Assembly (NCBI GenBank): GCA_003599745.1
Contig: QZJL01000011.1
Location: forward strand, 1 to 32,632
Direction: 5' to 3'
Length of the DNA: 32,632 bases
DNA from: Dehalococcoidia bacterium
Lineage (GTDB): Bacteria > Chloroflexota > Dehalococcoidia > Dehalococcoidales > SURF-40
Shown in pieces: positions 10,188-22,430 of the stretch. Position 1 is the first letter of the stretch. Each line of letters opens with the position of its first letter. The notes below the pieces were generated by a model. The model did no database searches and was not told where the DNA came from. It saw only the letters and a program-made list of their open reading frames with translations. Both the position numbers and the translations under genes were made by a program.

Positions 10188-12761
10188 ATGATTCCGGTGA
10201 GACTATCCCTGAATAACTTCATGTGCTATGGCAGCGACGTGGCCCCCCTCCGCTTTGAGGCTATCCACACCGCCACCATTAGCGGCGATAACGGCAGCGG
10301 TAAGTCGGCGCTGATTGATGCCATGACCTGGGCGCTCTGGGGGCAGGCGCGTACCCGTAGCGGCGACGACCTAGTAAAAAGCGGCGAGCGCGAGACAACG
10401 GTCATTTTCGATTTTCTTGTGGCTGATACCCTTTACCGGGTAAGACGCCAGCATGCCCGGCCCACCAGGGCGACCGGCTCGGGGCGGTCGGCACTTGACC
10501 TTTATGTTACCGACGGCGATGGCGGTTTCCGTACCATTTCCGAAAGCACCATTTCCCAGACGCAGCAGAAGATTTGCGGCATCCTGCGCATGGACTACGA
10601 CACTTTCATCAATAGTGCCCTCCTGCTCCAGGGGCACGCCGACGAGTTCACCCGCCAGACGCCTTCGCGGCGCAAAGAGGTGCTGGTCGGGATTTTGGGG
10701 CTGGACTACTACGAAGAACTGGAAATTGAGGTTAAGGAAAAGCTGCGTTCGCTGGACTCGGAGAAGCTGCGGCTGGAAGCTGCTATCAGCGAAGATAGCC
10801 AGGAGCTTGAAAAGCAGCCTGGATTAGAGGCGGCGCAGGCGGCGGCGCAGGCGGAAAGTACCCGACTGGAAGCGGTCGTGCGCGAACAGGCAGCGAAACT
10901 GGAAGGTATGAAGAAGCGGCATGACGACCTGAACAATATAAAACGCGAGTTTGAACGTCTTTCGGGGGACATCGCCCAGAGACAGGCCGAACTGGAGCGC
11001 TGGCAAAAACAGGCAGCGCAACACCGCGCCAATATCGAAGAATACCGCAGGCTCAGAGGCCGCCGCGAGGCCATCGAGCAGGGCTACCTTGGATTTGTGG
11101 AAGTAAAGAAGGCGGTAGCCGAAATGGAAAAGAAACTGCGGACGGTAGCGGGTCTTAACGAGCGTAAGCACCGCCTGGAAATGGCGGTCTATCAAGCACA
11201 GGAGAGCCTTAACAAAGAACACGCTCTGGCCCATCACCGCCTTGACGAGGTAGTAAAACAGGCTGAGAAAATCGCCGGGTTTGAGGCCGCTATCAGCGCG
11301 GCACGGGCCGAAATGGAGAGTCTGGCAAAAGAGGCTTCAGCGCTGGAAGAGAAAAAGCAAGCCTGGCAGGAGCTGCGCCTCGGCCAGCGTCGCCTCGAAG
11401 AAGAGCGCCAGCGGCTGGAAAAAGCCAGGGCCGACGTTGATGAGAAAATCCGGCTGCTGCTCGCGGGAGACCAGACGCACTGCCCCCTCTGCGAGACCGA
11501 ACTGGGCAGCGACCATATCCGCATCGTCGAGGAGAAATACCGCGCCGAGAAGAGGCAGATTGAAGACTCCCTGCTTGCCAATCAGGATGAAATGGCGCAC
11601 CGGCGTAAGGAGATCGGGGCGTTTGAAGCGGAAATAAGCGGCATCGAAGTCAGTCTCAAGGGAAGCCAGGCAAAAGCCCAGGAGCGTTTAAGCACCTTGA
11701 CCGAGCAGCTCCGGGTAGCGAAAGAAGCGGCGTCCCGGCTTGAACCCGTGAAGGAAGAAATCGCGCAAATCGAAGCGCGTCTTTCGGGTCGGGACTACGC
11801 CGTTTCGGAGCAGCGTATGCTTGGCGAAATTGACAAAGAGCTTGACGCCGTCGGTTATGATGGTGAGTTTCACGAGAGGACGCGCGAGCGCCTGGCGGCT
11901 TTAGAAAAGCATGAAGCTGAGAAAAGGAAGCTCGAAGAGGCTGACCGGCTTTTCGGGCAGGCGGAAATTGGCCTGAAAGAGGCGGAGACTGCCATAAGCG
12001 AGCTTTCGTCGGCTTTGGAAGCATACCGGCAGCGGCAGAAAACACTGTCCGGAGAGATGGCGCAATTGCCCGGTGTTACCGAAGAGCTTGCCCGTGCCGA
12101 GGGGGAACACCGCGCTCAGGATGCCGGGCAGCGCCAGATGCAGGAAAAGGTGGTCGAGCTACGCACTCGGTTGGCGCATCTTGCCGAACTTGGGGAAAAG
12201 CTGACCGCCACCAGAGGCAGGCTTGAGGTGCTCGGGCAGCAGGCGGGCATTTATCGCGATTTGCAGGTAGCTTTCGGCAAACGGGGCATTCCGGCGATGC
12301 TCATCGAGACGGCACTGCCGGAAATCGAAAACGAGGCTAATATGTTGCTTGGACGAATGACCGACGGTCGCATGGGCCTCAGGCTGGAGACGCAGCGGGC
12401 GACCAGGGCAGGCGACATCACCGAGACACTGGATATCAAAATTGCCGACGAACTGGGGACGCGTGACTACGAGATGTTCAGCGGCGGCGAGGCCTTCCGC
12501 ATCAACTTCGCCCTGCGTATCGCTCTCTCGCGCCTGGTGGCGAGACGGGCGGAAGCCCCCTTGCCAACCCTCATCATTGACGAAGGCTTCGGCACCCAGG
12601 ACGTTGGCGGCCTGGAAAAGGTGAAGGAAGCCATCAACTCCATTCAGGATGATTTCAAGATGATTTTAGTCATCAGTCACATCGAGGAGCTGAAAAACGA
12701 GTTCGACGCCCGCATCGAGGTGGTTAAGACGGCGAATGGCTCGAATTTAAGGTTGAATTGA
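10188..12761 (+). CDS. SbcC/Rad50-like SMC-family ATPase
   Basis: Walker A ISGDNGSGKSALIDAMTWALWGQ, long coiled coil, zinc hook CPLCETEL, C-terminal FSGGEAFRINFALRIALSRL...LIIDEGFGTQD. Confidence 0.93.
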   Translation: MIPVRLSLNNFMCYGSDVAPLRFEAIHTATISGDNGSGKSALIDAMTWALWGQARTRSGDDLVKSGERETTVIFDFLVADTLYRVRRQHARPTRATGSGRSALDLYVTDGDGGFRTISESTISQTQQKICGILRMDYDTFINSALLLQGHADEFTRQTPSRRKEVLVGILGLDYYEELEIEVKEKLRSLDSEKLRLEAAISEDSQELEKQPGLEAAQAAAQAESTRLEAVVREQAAKLEGMKKRHDDLNNIKREFERLSGDIAQRQAELERWQKQAAQHRANIEEYRRLRGRREAIEQGYLGFVEVKKAVAEMEKKLRTVAGLNERKHRLEMAVYQAQESLNKEHALAHHRLDEVVKQAEKIAGFEAAISAARAEMESLAKEASALEEKKQAWQELRLGQRRLEEERQRLEKARADVDEKIRLLLAGDQTHCPLCETELGSDHIRIVEEKYRAEKRQIEDSLLANQDEMAHRRKEIGAFEAEISGIEVSLKGSQAKAQERLSTLTEQLRVAKEAASRLEPVKEEIAQIEARLSGRDYAVSEQRMLGEIDKELDAVGYDGEFHERTRERLAALEKHEAEKRKLEEADRLFGQAEIGLKEAETAISELSSALEAYRQRQKTLSGEMAQLPGVTEELARAEGEHRAQDAGQRQMQEKVVELRTRLAHLAELGEKLTATRGRLEVLGQQAGIYRDLQVAFGKRGIPAMLIETALPEIENEANMLLGRMTDGRMGLRLETQRATRAGDITETLDIKIADELGTRDYEMFSGGEAFRINFALRIALSRLVARRAEAPLPTLIIDEGFGTQDVGGLEKVKEAINSIQDDFKMILVISHIEELKNEFDARIEVVKTANGSNLRLN

Positions 12762-12772
12762 CATAAAGCGGT

Positions 12773-13327
12773 CTATAATCCCAATTCCCCGGCAATCCCC
12801 TGCATCGCCCCCAGTCCCAGCGCGATGAACTCTTCCAGGCTCAGTCCCAGCTCGGAGCAGCCGGCTATCAGCTCGCGGTTCGCCCCGGCGGCAAAGCCCT
12901 TCTCCTTATAGCGCTTCAGCACCGAAGCCGCTTCCAGCTTCGCCAGCTTTTTGTCCGGCAGGACGAGCGCCGCCGCGGTGATGAGACCGGTCAGGGGGTC
13001 GGCGCAGATGAGGGCTTTTTCCAGCTTGGTGGTCGGCTTGAGGCCGTGCGTCTCGTTGTGCTTCAAGATGGCCTGCGCCATCTCTTCGCTGGCGCCAAGC
13101 TCGCGCGCCAGGTCGGCCCCCAGGACGCTGTGGGAGGCCTTATCGCCCTCGGTAAGCTCGACGTCAATATCGTGCAGTAGCCCGGTAAGTCCCCAGGTCT
13201 CTTCATCTTCCCCGAGGCGCTTCGCCAGCGCCCGCATGATAGCTTCAGTGGCGAACATGTGCTTGCGCAGGTTGGCGTTTTCCACGTTAACGCTGATGGA
13301 GTCCAGGGCATCTTCGCGGGTCAACAT
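12773..13327 (-). CDS. HD-domain phosphohydrolase-like protein
   Basis: LRKHMFATEAIMRALAKRLGEDEETWGLTGLLHDIDVELT...ILKHNETHG: HD-type metal-binding motifs. Confidence 0.88.
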   Translation of the reverse strand: MLTREDALDSISVNVENANLRKHMFATEAIMRALAKRLGEDEETWGLTGLLHDIDVELTEGDKASHSVLGADLARELGASEEMAQAILKHNETHGLKPTTKLEKALICADPLTGLITAAALVLPDKKLAKLEAASVLKRYKEKGFAAGANRELIAGCSELGLSLEEFIALGLGAMQGIAGELGL

Positions 13328-13342
13328 TTCGCGCCTCCTAAA

Positions 13343-16204
<2,862 letters not shown>

Positions 16205-16287
16205 AATCTCCTCTGAAGCCTATAGTCAATTGTAGCATTCGGCGTAAAACGGCCACAAGCCGAGAGGCTGGATATAAGGAGAGTAGT

Positions 16288-17220
16288 ATGAAATTTTTGA
16301 AAGGGCTGGCCATCACGCTGGCGGGTTTTTTGCTGTTTGTGTCGCTATCGGCCTGGAGCACCGTGTTCATGCTGAAGCAGACGCTGGCGAACCCGCAGTT
16401 CGTCGCTGGCGAAATCAACAAGCTGGACACGGCGCAGCTTGGGAAAGAGATGGTCGGCGACCAGATTAAGGCGCAGCTCCCGGCTGATTTGAACCTCACC
16501 GGGGCGGTTGATGAGGTATTCGATGAGATGGCGCCGTGGTTCAAACAAAGGCTCGAAGACATCACCTACGCCGTCTTCGATTACCTGGGCGGGAAAGCCG
16601 AGCACGTTTCGGTGGAGATTTCCTTGGAGCCGGTGAAGACCGCCATCGAGGCCAAAATAAAACAGGCGCTGGCCGGGTCCCTGCCGTCGGGGATTGCCGG
16701 AATGCCCCCGGCGCAGCAGGCCGAGCTTATTGACCAGTATGCCGCGCAGTACGCCGACCAGGTGCCGGACAACTATACTTTCGAGTTTGGCGAGGATAAT
16801 ATCCCTCCCGAGTACCGGGGCATCGTCTCATACCTGAGATGGGCGGTCACCAATTTGAACGCCCTTTACTGGGGGTTGATTGGCCTGATGGTGGTGCTGG
16901 CGCTCGGCCTGTTCGCCCTCTACCGCGACATAAAGGGTTTTGCCCGCAGCCTGGCTTCGCCCCTGCTCACGGTGGGCGTGCTGGGATTTGCCGGCATCTG
17001 GATTTCCGAAAGCCTGATTTTACCCCAGACCGGCATGCTCGGCCTGCCCCCCGAGCTAAGCCGCTGGCTCGGCCAGTTCATCGCCGACGTTGATGCGCCC
17101 CTCAAGACCCTCTACATCGGCCTGGCGGCGGACGGCGTCGTCCTGTTCCTGGTCTCGATATTCTGGCGGAGGAGTGCCGCTAGGGCGGCGGGCGCACCCG
17201 CCGAAACGCCGCCGGGTTGA
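16288..17220 (+). CDS. Hypothetical multi-pass membrane protein
   Basis: N-terminal hydrophobic helix, a soluble ~150-aa middle part, then three hydrophobic segments; RBS AAGGAG upstream. Confidence 0.75.
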   Translation: MKFLKGLAITLAGFLLFVSLSAWSTVFMLKQTLANPQFVAGEINKLDTAQLGKEMVGDQIKAQLPADLNLTGAVDEVFDEMAPWFKQRLEDITYAVFDYLGGKAEHVSVEISLEPVKTAIEAKIKQALAGSLPSGIAGMPPAQQAELIDQYAAQYADQVPDNYTFEFGEDNIPPEYRGIVSYLRWAVTNLNALYWGLIGLMVVLALGLFALYRDIKGFARSLASPLLTVGVLGFAGIWISESLILPQTGMLGLPPELSRWLGQFIADVDAPLKTLYIGLAADGVVLFLVSIFWRRSAARAAGAPAETPPG

Positions 17221-17245
17221 GGCGAGGCCGGTTTTCGGCTATAAT
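17217..17245 (+). promoter_or_regulatory. Putative sigma70 promoter for the tRNA-His/tRNA-Arg pair (TTGAGG-17-TATAAT)
   Basis: -35 TTGAGG (17217-17222, overlapping the upstream stop codon), 17-nt spacer, perfect -10 TATAAT (17240-17245). Confidence 0.7.
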
Positions 17246-17259
17246 TATCCCGTCTGGAC

Positions 17260-17337
17260 GGTGAGTGTAGCCCAGAGGCCTAAGGCGCCAGGTTGTGGCC
17301 CTGGATATCGTGGGTTCAAATCCCACCACTCACCCCA
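17260..17337 (+). tRNA. tRNA-His(GTG)
   Basis: G(-1)/C73 pair typical of tRNA-His; acceptor GTGAGTG/CACTCAC; anticodon loop TTGTGGC; CCA encoded. Confidence 0.96.
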
Positions 17338-17345
17338 TTTTACAG

Positions 17346-17422
17346 GCGCCTGTAGCTCAGCGGACTAGAGCATCGGTCTTCGGAACCGAGGGTCGTGGGT
17401 TCGAATCCCACCTGGCGCGCCA
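17346..17422 (+). tRNA. tRNA-Arg(TCG)
   Basis: GCGCCTG...CTGGCGC acceptor, D-arm GCTC/GAGC, anticodon loop CTTCGGA, T-arm GTGGGTTCGAATCCCAC, CCA encoded. Confidence 0.94.
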
Positions 17423-17495
17423 CTTTTTACCGCCATCCTGTTCGAAATAAGTCCGCGATGCGCTTGAACCGTCACCTGAAGTGAAACCGGAGTTA

Positions 17496-19601
17496 CTAGC
17501 TTTTGTCGTCGGCTACCTTACTATCGCCTTTTTCTTCCCGGGTCGAGGAGGATTCGACTACCAGGTCATGAGGTAAAGAATTTTTTATTTCAGTGACCGC
17601 TTGCGACCCCAGCCTTTGGGCGGCTTCCAGAGCGCCCCTGGCGGCTTCTTGAGCTGCCTTATTCTCTTCCAGGTGCAAAGCCCGTGACGTTTCCCGGGCA
17701 CCGGCGATAGCCTCAGTAGCAGCGCGCCCTAAATCTACGCCGGCTTCGCTAGCGCCCTCCACAACCCCGAAGGCGGCACCCCTAATGGCGTCATAGGGAC
17801 TCACCTGAGCGTCATCCAGGGCGCGTACGATACCGACTACTGCCGGCCCCGCCAGTTGCTCAATTTTCCCCGGCATCTCAACAAGTGCCTGGACAGCCCC
17901 CCGCGCTGCCTGTCGGGCGACTTCAGTGTCATGCTCCTGGGGTTTCCCCCCGGTCTTCCACAAACGGGAAAGCCCGTTCTGGATTGAACGTGCCAATCTA
18001 ACCGCCGTTCGACTGCCTTGTAAAGCCGCGGTCGTCACACTTTTGGCGGTGTCAGCCAATTGGTAGGCAGTAACGCCGATGGCGACATCCACACCGGGCA
18101 TGCGGCTTAAAAAACTTGCCGGAAACATATTCAACAAGTTTGGCTCGGGTACTGAAACCACCGACCGCAGGGCGGAACGTGTCTGCACTCTCAGTTCACT
18201 CAGAACCGCCTCCCGGCCGGCTTCTCCTTCCTCACGTAGAGCCGCCAGCATGTTCAAAGTCGCTAGCCCGATAATGAAGGTCAGGACAAAAAGAAAATCA
18301 AAGCCCGTAAGGTGTATCACTCCCAGGTTCACCGTCCGGGTGGGGTCGGCCCAGGTTAAATCCAACGCCAGTGTGCGCACGCTGAAGAAATGGGCAAGAA
18401 AGCCTCCAAGCAGTGGCCCGATACCGGCGCCCAGGTTGGTTGCCAGAGACGCACCGGCCAGATAGGGTGCCGATTGTGCTTGGGGAGCCAGCTTGTAGCC
18501 AATCGTACCGATTATCAGGCTCACCCCGGCGGCGGCGATACCGGCGAAGATGTGCAGCGTCACGAGCAGCGGAATAGTCAGGAAATATCGCTCGGGCATG
18601 GTGGTGAAAGTCCAGCCCAGGATAACCAGCAGGTAAAGCGAAGCGCACAGGGACAGAACCGCCTTGTTGCCGAAACGGTCGGCAAGCGGTCCCCACACGC
18701 GCAGGAATAATATGTTAAAGAACTGGCTCAGAATACTCAACCCGATTACCGCCGAGAGGGGCAGTCCCAGTCGCTGCAGCATGTAAACGGCGAAGAAGGG
18801 GACGGCCATATTTAGCGCAAGACTCCAGGACAGCAAGAACTTCATCAACTGTCTGAAGTTGCGGTCATGGAGCGGCATGGTGACGGTTTTCCACAAAGAC
18901 GGCGGTTTCCCCATTGGCTTTTGCATCAGTGGCTCCGGCATGCGTGACATGAATAGAGGACTGGCCAGTCCGAGGAAGAAAGCGCCGAAAAGGAGAACGT
19001 AGGTATAGCCAAGAACGGCGCTGTCCGCTAGCACTTCTCCCCGCCAGTAGTCCACAAAGAAGGCCGCTCCCAGCCCGAAGACCGCGGCCACGGCGGTTGA
19101 CAAGGCCAGCCGCCTTGAGAAAAAACGCCCCAGGATTTGCTGGGGCACCAGGTCGCGAACCCAGCTGTTCCAGGAGCAGTTGGTGACGGCACTGAAAACA
19201 CCGCGAATCGCCATCAGCACCAGGAGCGATGAAATCGCCGCAGCGCCGGGAACCTCGATGAAAATTGGGATAAGCGCCATCGGAAACCACAGAAGCTGTG
19301 CCACCAGCCAGGCAAACACGGCAATGGCCTTACGTCGGCGAAGCTTTTCCACCAGGAGAATGGCCGGTATTTGCAGTGGCTGCATGATGAAAGGAATTGC
19401 CGCCAGAATACCTATCTGAAGATTGTTGGCACCCAGGGCGATGGCAAATGCTGCCAGAAAACCGCTCGTGGTGATGCTGGTGAAACCGATGGAAGTCATC
19501 CCCTCCAACGTCAGCATGCGAAGACCATGGGCGGTCTCCTTATCAGACATGGTTAGTTTTGGCTCAAAAATGCTCATAATATTCTGTCCGGCGTAAGGCA
19601 C
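17496..19601 (-). CDS. MFS transporter with long Ala-rich C-terminal tail
   Basis: About 450 aa of MFS-like multi-helix region followed by a ~230-aa Ala/Gly/Glu-rich soluble tail. Start may be the internal ATG at 19577. Confidence 0.85.
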   Translation of the reverse strand: MPYAGQNIMSIFEPKLTMSDKETAHGLRMLTLEGMTSIGFTSITTSGFLAAFAIALGANNLQIGILAAIPFIMQPLQIPAILLVEKLRRRKAIAVFAWLVAQLLWFPMALIPIFIEVPGAAAISSLLVLMAIRGVFSAVTNCSWNSWVRDLVPQQILGRFFSRRLALSTAVAAVFGLGAAFFVDYWRGEVLADSAVLGYTYVLLFGAFFLGLASPLFMSRMPEPLMQKPMGKPPSLWKTVTMPLHDRNFRQLMKFLLSWSLALNMAVPFFAVYMLQRLGLPLSAVIGLSILSQFFNILFLRVWGPLADRFGNKAVLSLCASLYLLVILGWTFTTMPERYFLTIPLLVTLHIFAGIAAAGVSLIIGTIGYKLAPQAQSAPYLAGASLATNLGAGIGPLLGGFLAHFFSVRTLALDLTWADPTRTVNLGVIHLTGFDFLFVLTFIIGLATLNMLAALREEGEAGREAVLSELRVQTRSALRSVVSVPEPNLLNMFPASFLSRMPGVDVAIGVTAYQLADTAKSVTTAALQGSRTAVRLARSIQNGLSRLWKTGGKPQEHDTEVARQAARGAVQALVEMPGKIEQLAGPAVVGIVRALDDAQVSPYDAIRGAAFGVVEGASEAGVDLGRAATEAIAGARETSRALHLEENKAAQEAARGALEAAQRLGSQAVTEIKNSLPHDLVVESSSTREEKGDSKVADDKS

Positions 19602-19750
19602 ACCTCGGTGTTCTATTTCCGCACAGGTCTATTTTCTCATTCTAACAGAGGAAATACTACCGTCTCAACGCGTGACACCCGGGATGCCAGCTTGGCAGTC
19701 GTTGCTTTGGTTGATTAGAATACTATCGCGGTGTCTCACCTTCCCCCGTA

Positions 19751-19778
19751 TTGACACCCGCCAGTCTTGGTGTATACT
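19751..19778 (+). promoter_or_regulatory. Putative sigma70 promoter (TTGACA-16-TATACT)
   Basis: -35 TTGACA 19751-19756, 16-nt spacer, -10 TATACT 19773-19778. Confidence 0.7.
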
Positions 19779-19809
19779 TTTACATAAGTTATCGGGGAGG
19801 TGAAAGTAT

Positions 19810-20010
19810 ATGCCGTCTACCTTTAAGGCATTGGCCTCAATTACCGTCTGGGTGCTTTTCATCTTCGGTCTGCTGTCGCTGGTTGGCGGGTTCGGGCGCA
19901 TTGCCGCCGGCTCGCCGAGCACGTTTTTGATGAGCGCCTATTTCGGCTTCGGGGTAGCCAGCCTTTTCCTCTCGGTAGTTACCATGAAGCTCCGCAAGAT
20001 GCTGGATTAG
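19810..20010 (+). CDS. Small membrane protein (66 aa, two hydrophobic helices)
   Basis: Strong SD GGGGAGGTGAAAGTATATG and an upstream promoter; MPSTFKALASITVWVLFIFGLLSLVGGFG... Confidence 0.75.
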   Translation: MPSTFKALASITVWVLFIFGLLSLVGGFGRIAAGSPSTFLMSAYFGFGVASLFLSVVTMKLRKMLD

Positions 20011-20042
20011 CGTTACCCGGCGTCTTCTCAATAAGGTTACTG

Positions 20043-20732
20043 ATGGATTTAGGGTTAGCCCTGCGGACGCGCCGGAGCATCCGGGTTTACCGCAGGGATG
20101 CGGTGCCCCGCGCCGTCATCAAAGAGATTCTGGATACGGCGGTGCGGGCGCCTTCGTCCTTCAACTCCCAGCCCTGGGAGTTCGTGGTGGCAAGCGGTCA
20201 GTCCCTCGACGCCATCCGCGACCATAACGAGCAAATGCTGGCGCGCGGCGAGCCTCCCCATCCTGACTTTCCCGCAAAACGGCTGGAGGGGGTTTACCGC
20301 CAGCGCCAGCTTGAGGTGTTTGCCGAGCTTTGCCGCCTCGAAGGTGTTGACCCGCATAATAAGGCAGCGGTCGCCTGCCTGCGGCGGCGGAGTTACCGCT
20401 TTTTCGAAGCCCCGGCGGCCATCATCATCTCCTTCGACGGCTCGCTGGATGCGGTGCGCGCCCACTTCGACCTCGGCATGGTGAGCCAGAACATCTGCCT
20501 GGGGGCGCTGGCGCAAAACCTTGGCACCTGCCTCTGCCTGGAGGCGGTGAGCTATGCCGAAAAGATAAGGGAGGTCTGCGCCATCCCGCCGGAGAAAAAG
20601 ATTTGCGTCGCCATTGCCCTGGGCTATCCCGACACCGGGCATCCCGCCAACCGGCTGCTCAGCCAGCGCGAGCCGGTGGGGAACCTCACCCGCTGGGCCG
20701 GCTTTGAAAACGAAGAAGCTTCTGAGGCTTGA
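20043..20732 (+). CDS. Nitroreductase family protein
   Basis: LALRTRRSIRVYRRDAVPRAVIKEILDTAVRAPSSFNSQPWEFVVASG...FDLGMVSQNICLGALAQNLGTC...VAIALGYPD. Confidence 0.93.
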   Translation: MDLGLALRTRRSIRVYRRDAVPRAVIKEILDTAVRAPSSFNSQPWEFVVASGQSLDAIRDHNEQMLARGEPPHPDFPAKRLEGVYRQRQLEVFAELCRLEGVDPHNKAAVACLRRRSYRFFEAPAAIIISFDGSLDAVRAHFDLGMVSQNICLGALAQNLGTCLCLEAVSYAEKIREVCAIPPEKKICVAIALGYPDTGHPANRLLSQREPVGNLTRWAGFENEEASEA

Positions 20733-20776
20733 CACCGATGTCCCCGGGGCGCTAATGTTATTTTAGGCTTTGTGTC

Positions 20777-21109
20777 TTGAGGAGACCGAAAGTTTCAAGC
20801 TCCCTCGATGATTTTAATGCCCTTCTGGCGCGGACTGACGTCATCAGGCAGCTGCACGAGAGTCTGGTGCGGGAACCGGCATATATCCTGGGACACATTT
20901 GCCGCATCCACGAGCAAAGCGGCCAGTGCGTCCCCGACCACCGCCTGCTGCTGGGCGGCTTTTTAGGCGAGGACTCGCTGCGGGCTCTCGTCGAGGCGGG
21001 GCTGGTGACGAAGGAAGTCGGTCAAACCTCGGTCTATTGCTATACCCCCACCGCCGCCGGTAAAGAGCAGTACGCAAAGCTCAAGACCGGCGGTCTTTTC
21101 TCGTACTAG
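20777..21109 (+). CDS. Small hypothetical protein, possibly winged-helix-like
   Basis: 110 aa; LREDS...LRALVEAGLVTKEVGQTSVYCYTPTAAGKEQYAKL-type C-terminus resembles a winged-helix region. Start codon uncertain (TTG in track). Confidence 0.6.
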   Translation: MRRPKVSSSLDDFNALLARTDVIRQLHESLVREPAYILGHICRIHEQSGQCVPDHRLLLGGFLGEDSLRALVEAGLVTKEVGQTSVYCYTPTAAGKEQYAKLKTGGLFSY

Positions 21110-21161
21110 CATTTTCACTTTCAGCCGGCGAAACCGGGCCGGTATATCTAAGGAGTGTTCT

Positions 21162-22349
21162 ATGTTCAGGGGTTTGAGGTTCGGGTCACTGGTGGTCGTC
21201 ATTATCCTGGTGGTGTGGCTGGTAGCGGGCTGCGACGTTTTGCCCGGCATCGGCGTTCCCGCCGCAAAATCTCCGGCAAAAGTAACTGAAGCCTGGAATA
21301 TCATTTTCAACCACTACGTTGAGAAAGACCAGCTTAACTCCGATAACCTGAGCGAGGCGGCCATCCGAGGCATTCTCGACGCCATCAATGACCCCTACAC
21401 CTCTTACCTTGATGCCCGCCATTACGAGATTTTCCAGAGCAGCTTTGAGGGCGAACTGGAAGGCATCGGCGCCCAGGTCGGGGTGCGTGAGGGCAACATT
21501 GTCATCATCGCCCCGATTGCCGGTTCACCTGCGGAAAGGGCCGGTATCCGGGCGGGTGACATTATCCTGGCGGTTAATGGCGAGCCTACGGCGGACATAA
21601 GCCTGGCCGAGGCCATCCTGAAAATCCGGGGGCCAAAGGGTACACCGGTGACGTTGCGGGTGCTCCACGAGGAGGAAGCGGAGCCGGTGGAAATCACCAT
21701 AATCCGCGACACCATAACCGTACCCTCGGTAGAGTTCAGTATGGTGGAAGGCATCGCGCTCATCAGCATCAGCGAGTTTTCGGAGCGGACGGGGGACGAG
21801 ATGTCGCCGGTGATGACGGAGTTGTCCCGTCAGGGGGCGACCGGCATCATTATTGACCTGCGGGGTAATCCGGGGGGGTTGCTTTCTGCGGTGACCGAGG
21901 TCGCCAGCTATTTCCTGCGCGAGGGCGTGGTAGTTAAGGTCAAAGACAACCGGGGCAAAGTTACCGATTACCCCGCCAGGCCGACCGGCCAGGTCAGCGA
22001 CCTGCCCATGGTGGTGCTGGTGGATGATTCCTCGGCCAGCGGCAGTGAAGTGCTGGCCGGCGCTTTGCAGGACCACCGGCGCGCCACCCTGGCAGGCAGC
22101 ACCACCTTCGGTAAGGGCAGCGTCAACCAGTTCTTCCCTTTAAGTGACGGCTCCGGCATTTATCTTACCGTGTCCCGATGGCTTACCCCGCTGGGGCGAC
22201 CCATCGAGGGCGTGGGGCTTGAGCCGGACGTAAAACTTGAGCTTACCGGCGAGGACGCCATCCGCTGGGCGGTGGACTACCTCAATGGCAACCAAGCCGC
22301 ACTCACCGGGGCAGCGTCCCCGGGCGAGGCGCTGGCGGTAATCGGTTAA
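21162..22349 (+). CDS. S41 family C-terminal processing peptidase, predicted lipoprotein
   Basis: Lipobox VAGC after a hydrophobic leader; PDZ region AGSPAERAGIRAGDIILAVNG; catalytic region IIDLRGNPGGLLSAV...DDSSASGSEVLAGALQDHRRATLAGSTTFGKGSVNQ. Confidence 0.95.
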   Translation: MFRGLRFGSLVVVIILVVWLVAGCDVLPGIGVPAAKSPAKVTEAWNIIFNHYVEKDQLNSDNLSEAAIRGILDAINDPYTSYLDARHYEIFQSSFEGELEGIGAQVGVREGNIVIIAPIAGSPAERAGIRAGDIILAVNGEPTADISLAEAILKIRGPKGTPVTLRVLHEEEAEPVEITIIRDTITVPSVEFSMVEGIALISISEFSERTGDEMSPVMTELSRQGATGIIIDLRGNPGGLLSAVTEVASYFLREGVVVKVKDNRGKVTDYPARPTGQVSDLPMVVLVDDSSASGSEVLAGALQDHRRATLAGSTTFGKGSVNQFFPLSDGSGIYLTVSRWLTPLGRPIEGVGLEPDVKLELTGEDAIRWAVDYLNGNQAALTGAASPGEALAVIG

Positions 22350-22380
22350 AATCCACTTCTGATTAAAAATTATGGTGCCC

Positions 22381-22425
22381 TGTGACTTTGCCTCAAATGT
22401 CACGCTGAGAAGCGAAGCGACATAT
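22381..22425. repeat. Short imperfect inverted repeat resembling dispersed 'GTCATGCTGAGCGAAGCGAAGC'-type intergenic repeats
   Basis: tgtgactttgcctcaaatgtcacgctgagaagcgaagcgacata lies in the convergent gap; only one copy seen in this window. Confidence 0.4.
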
Positions 22426-22430
22426 CCCTT

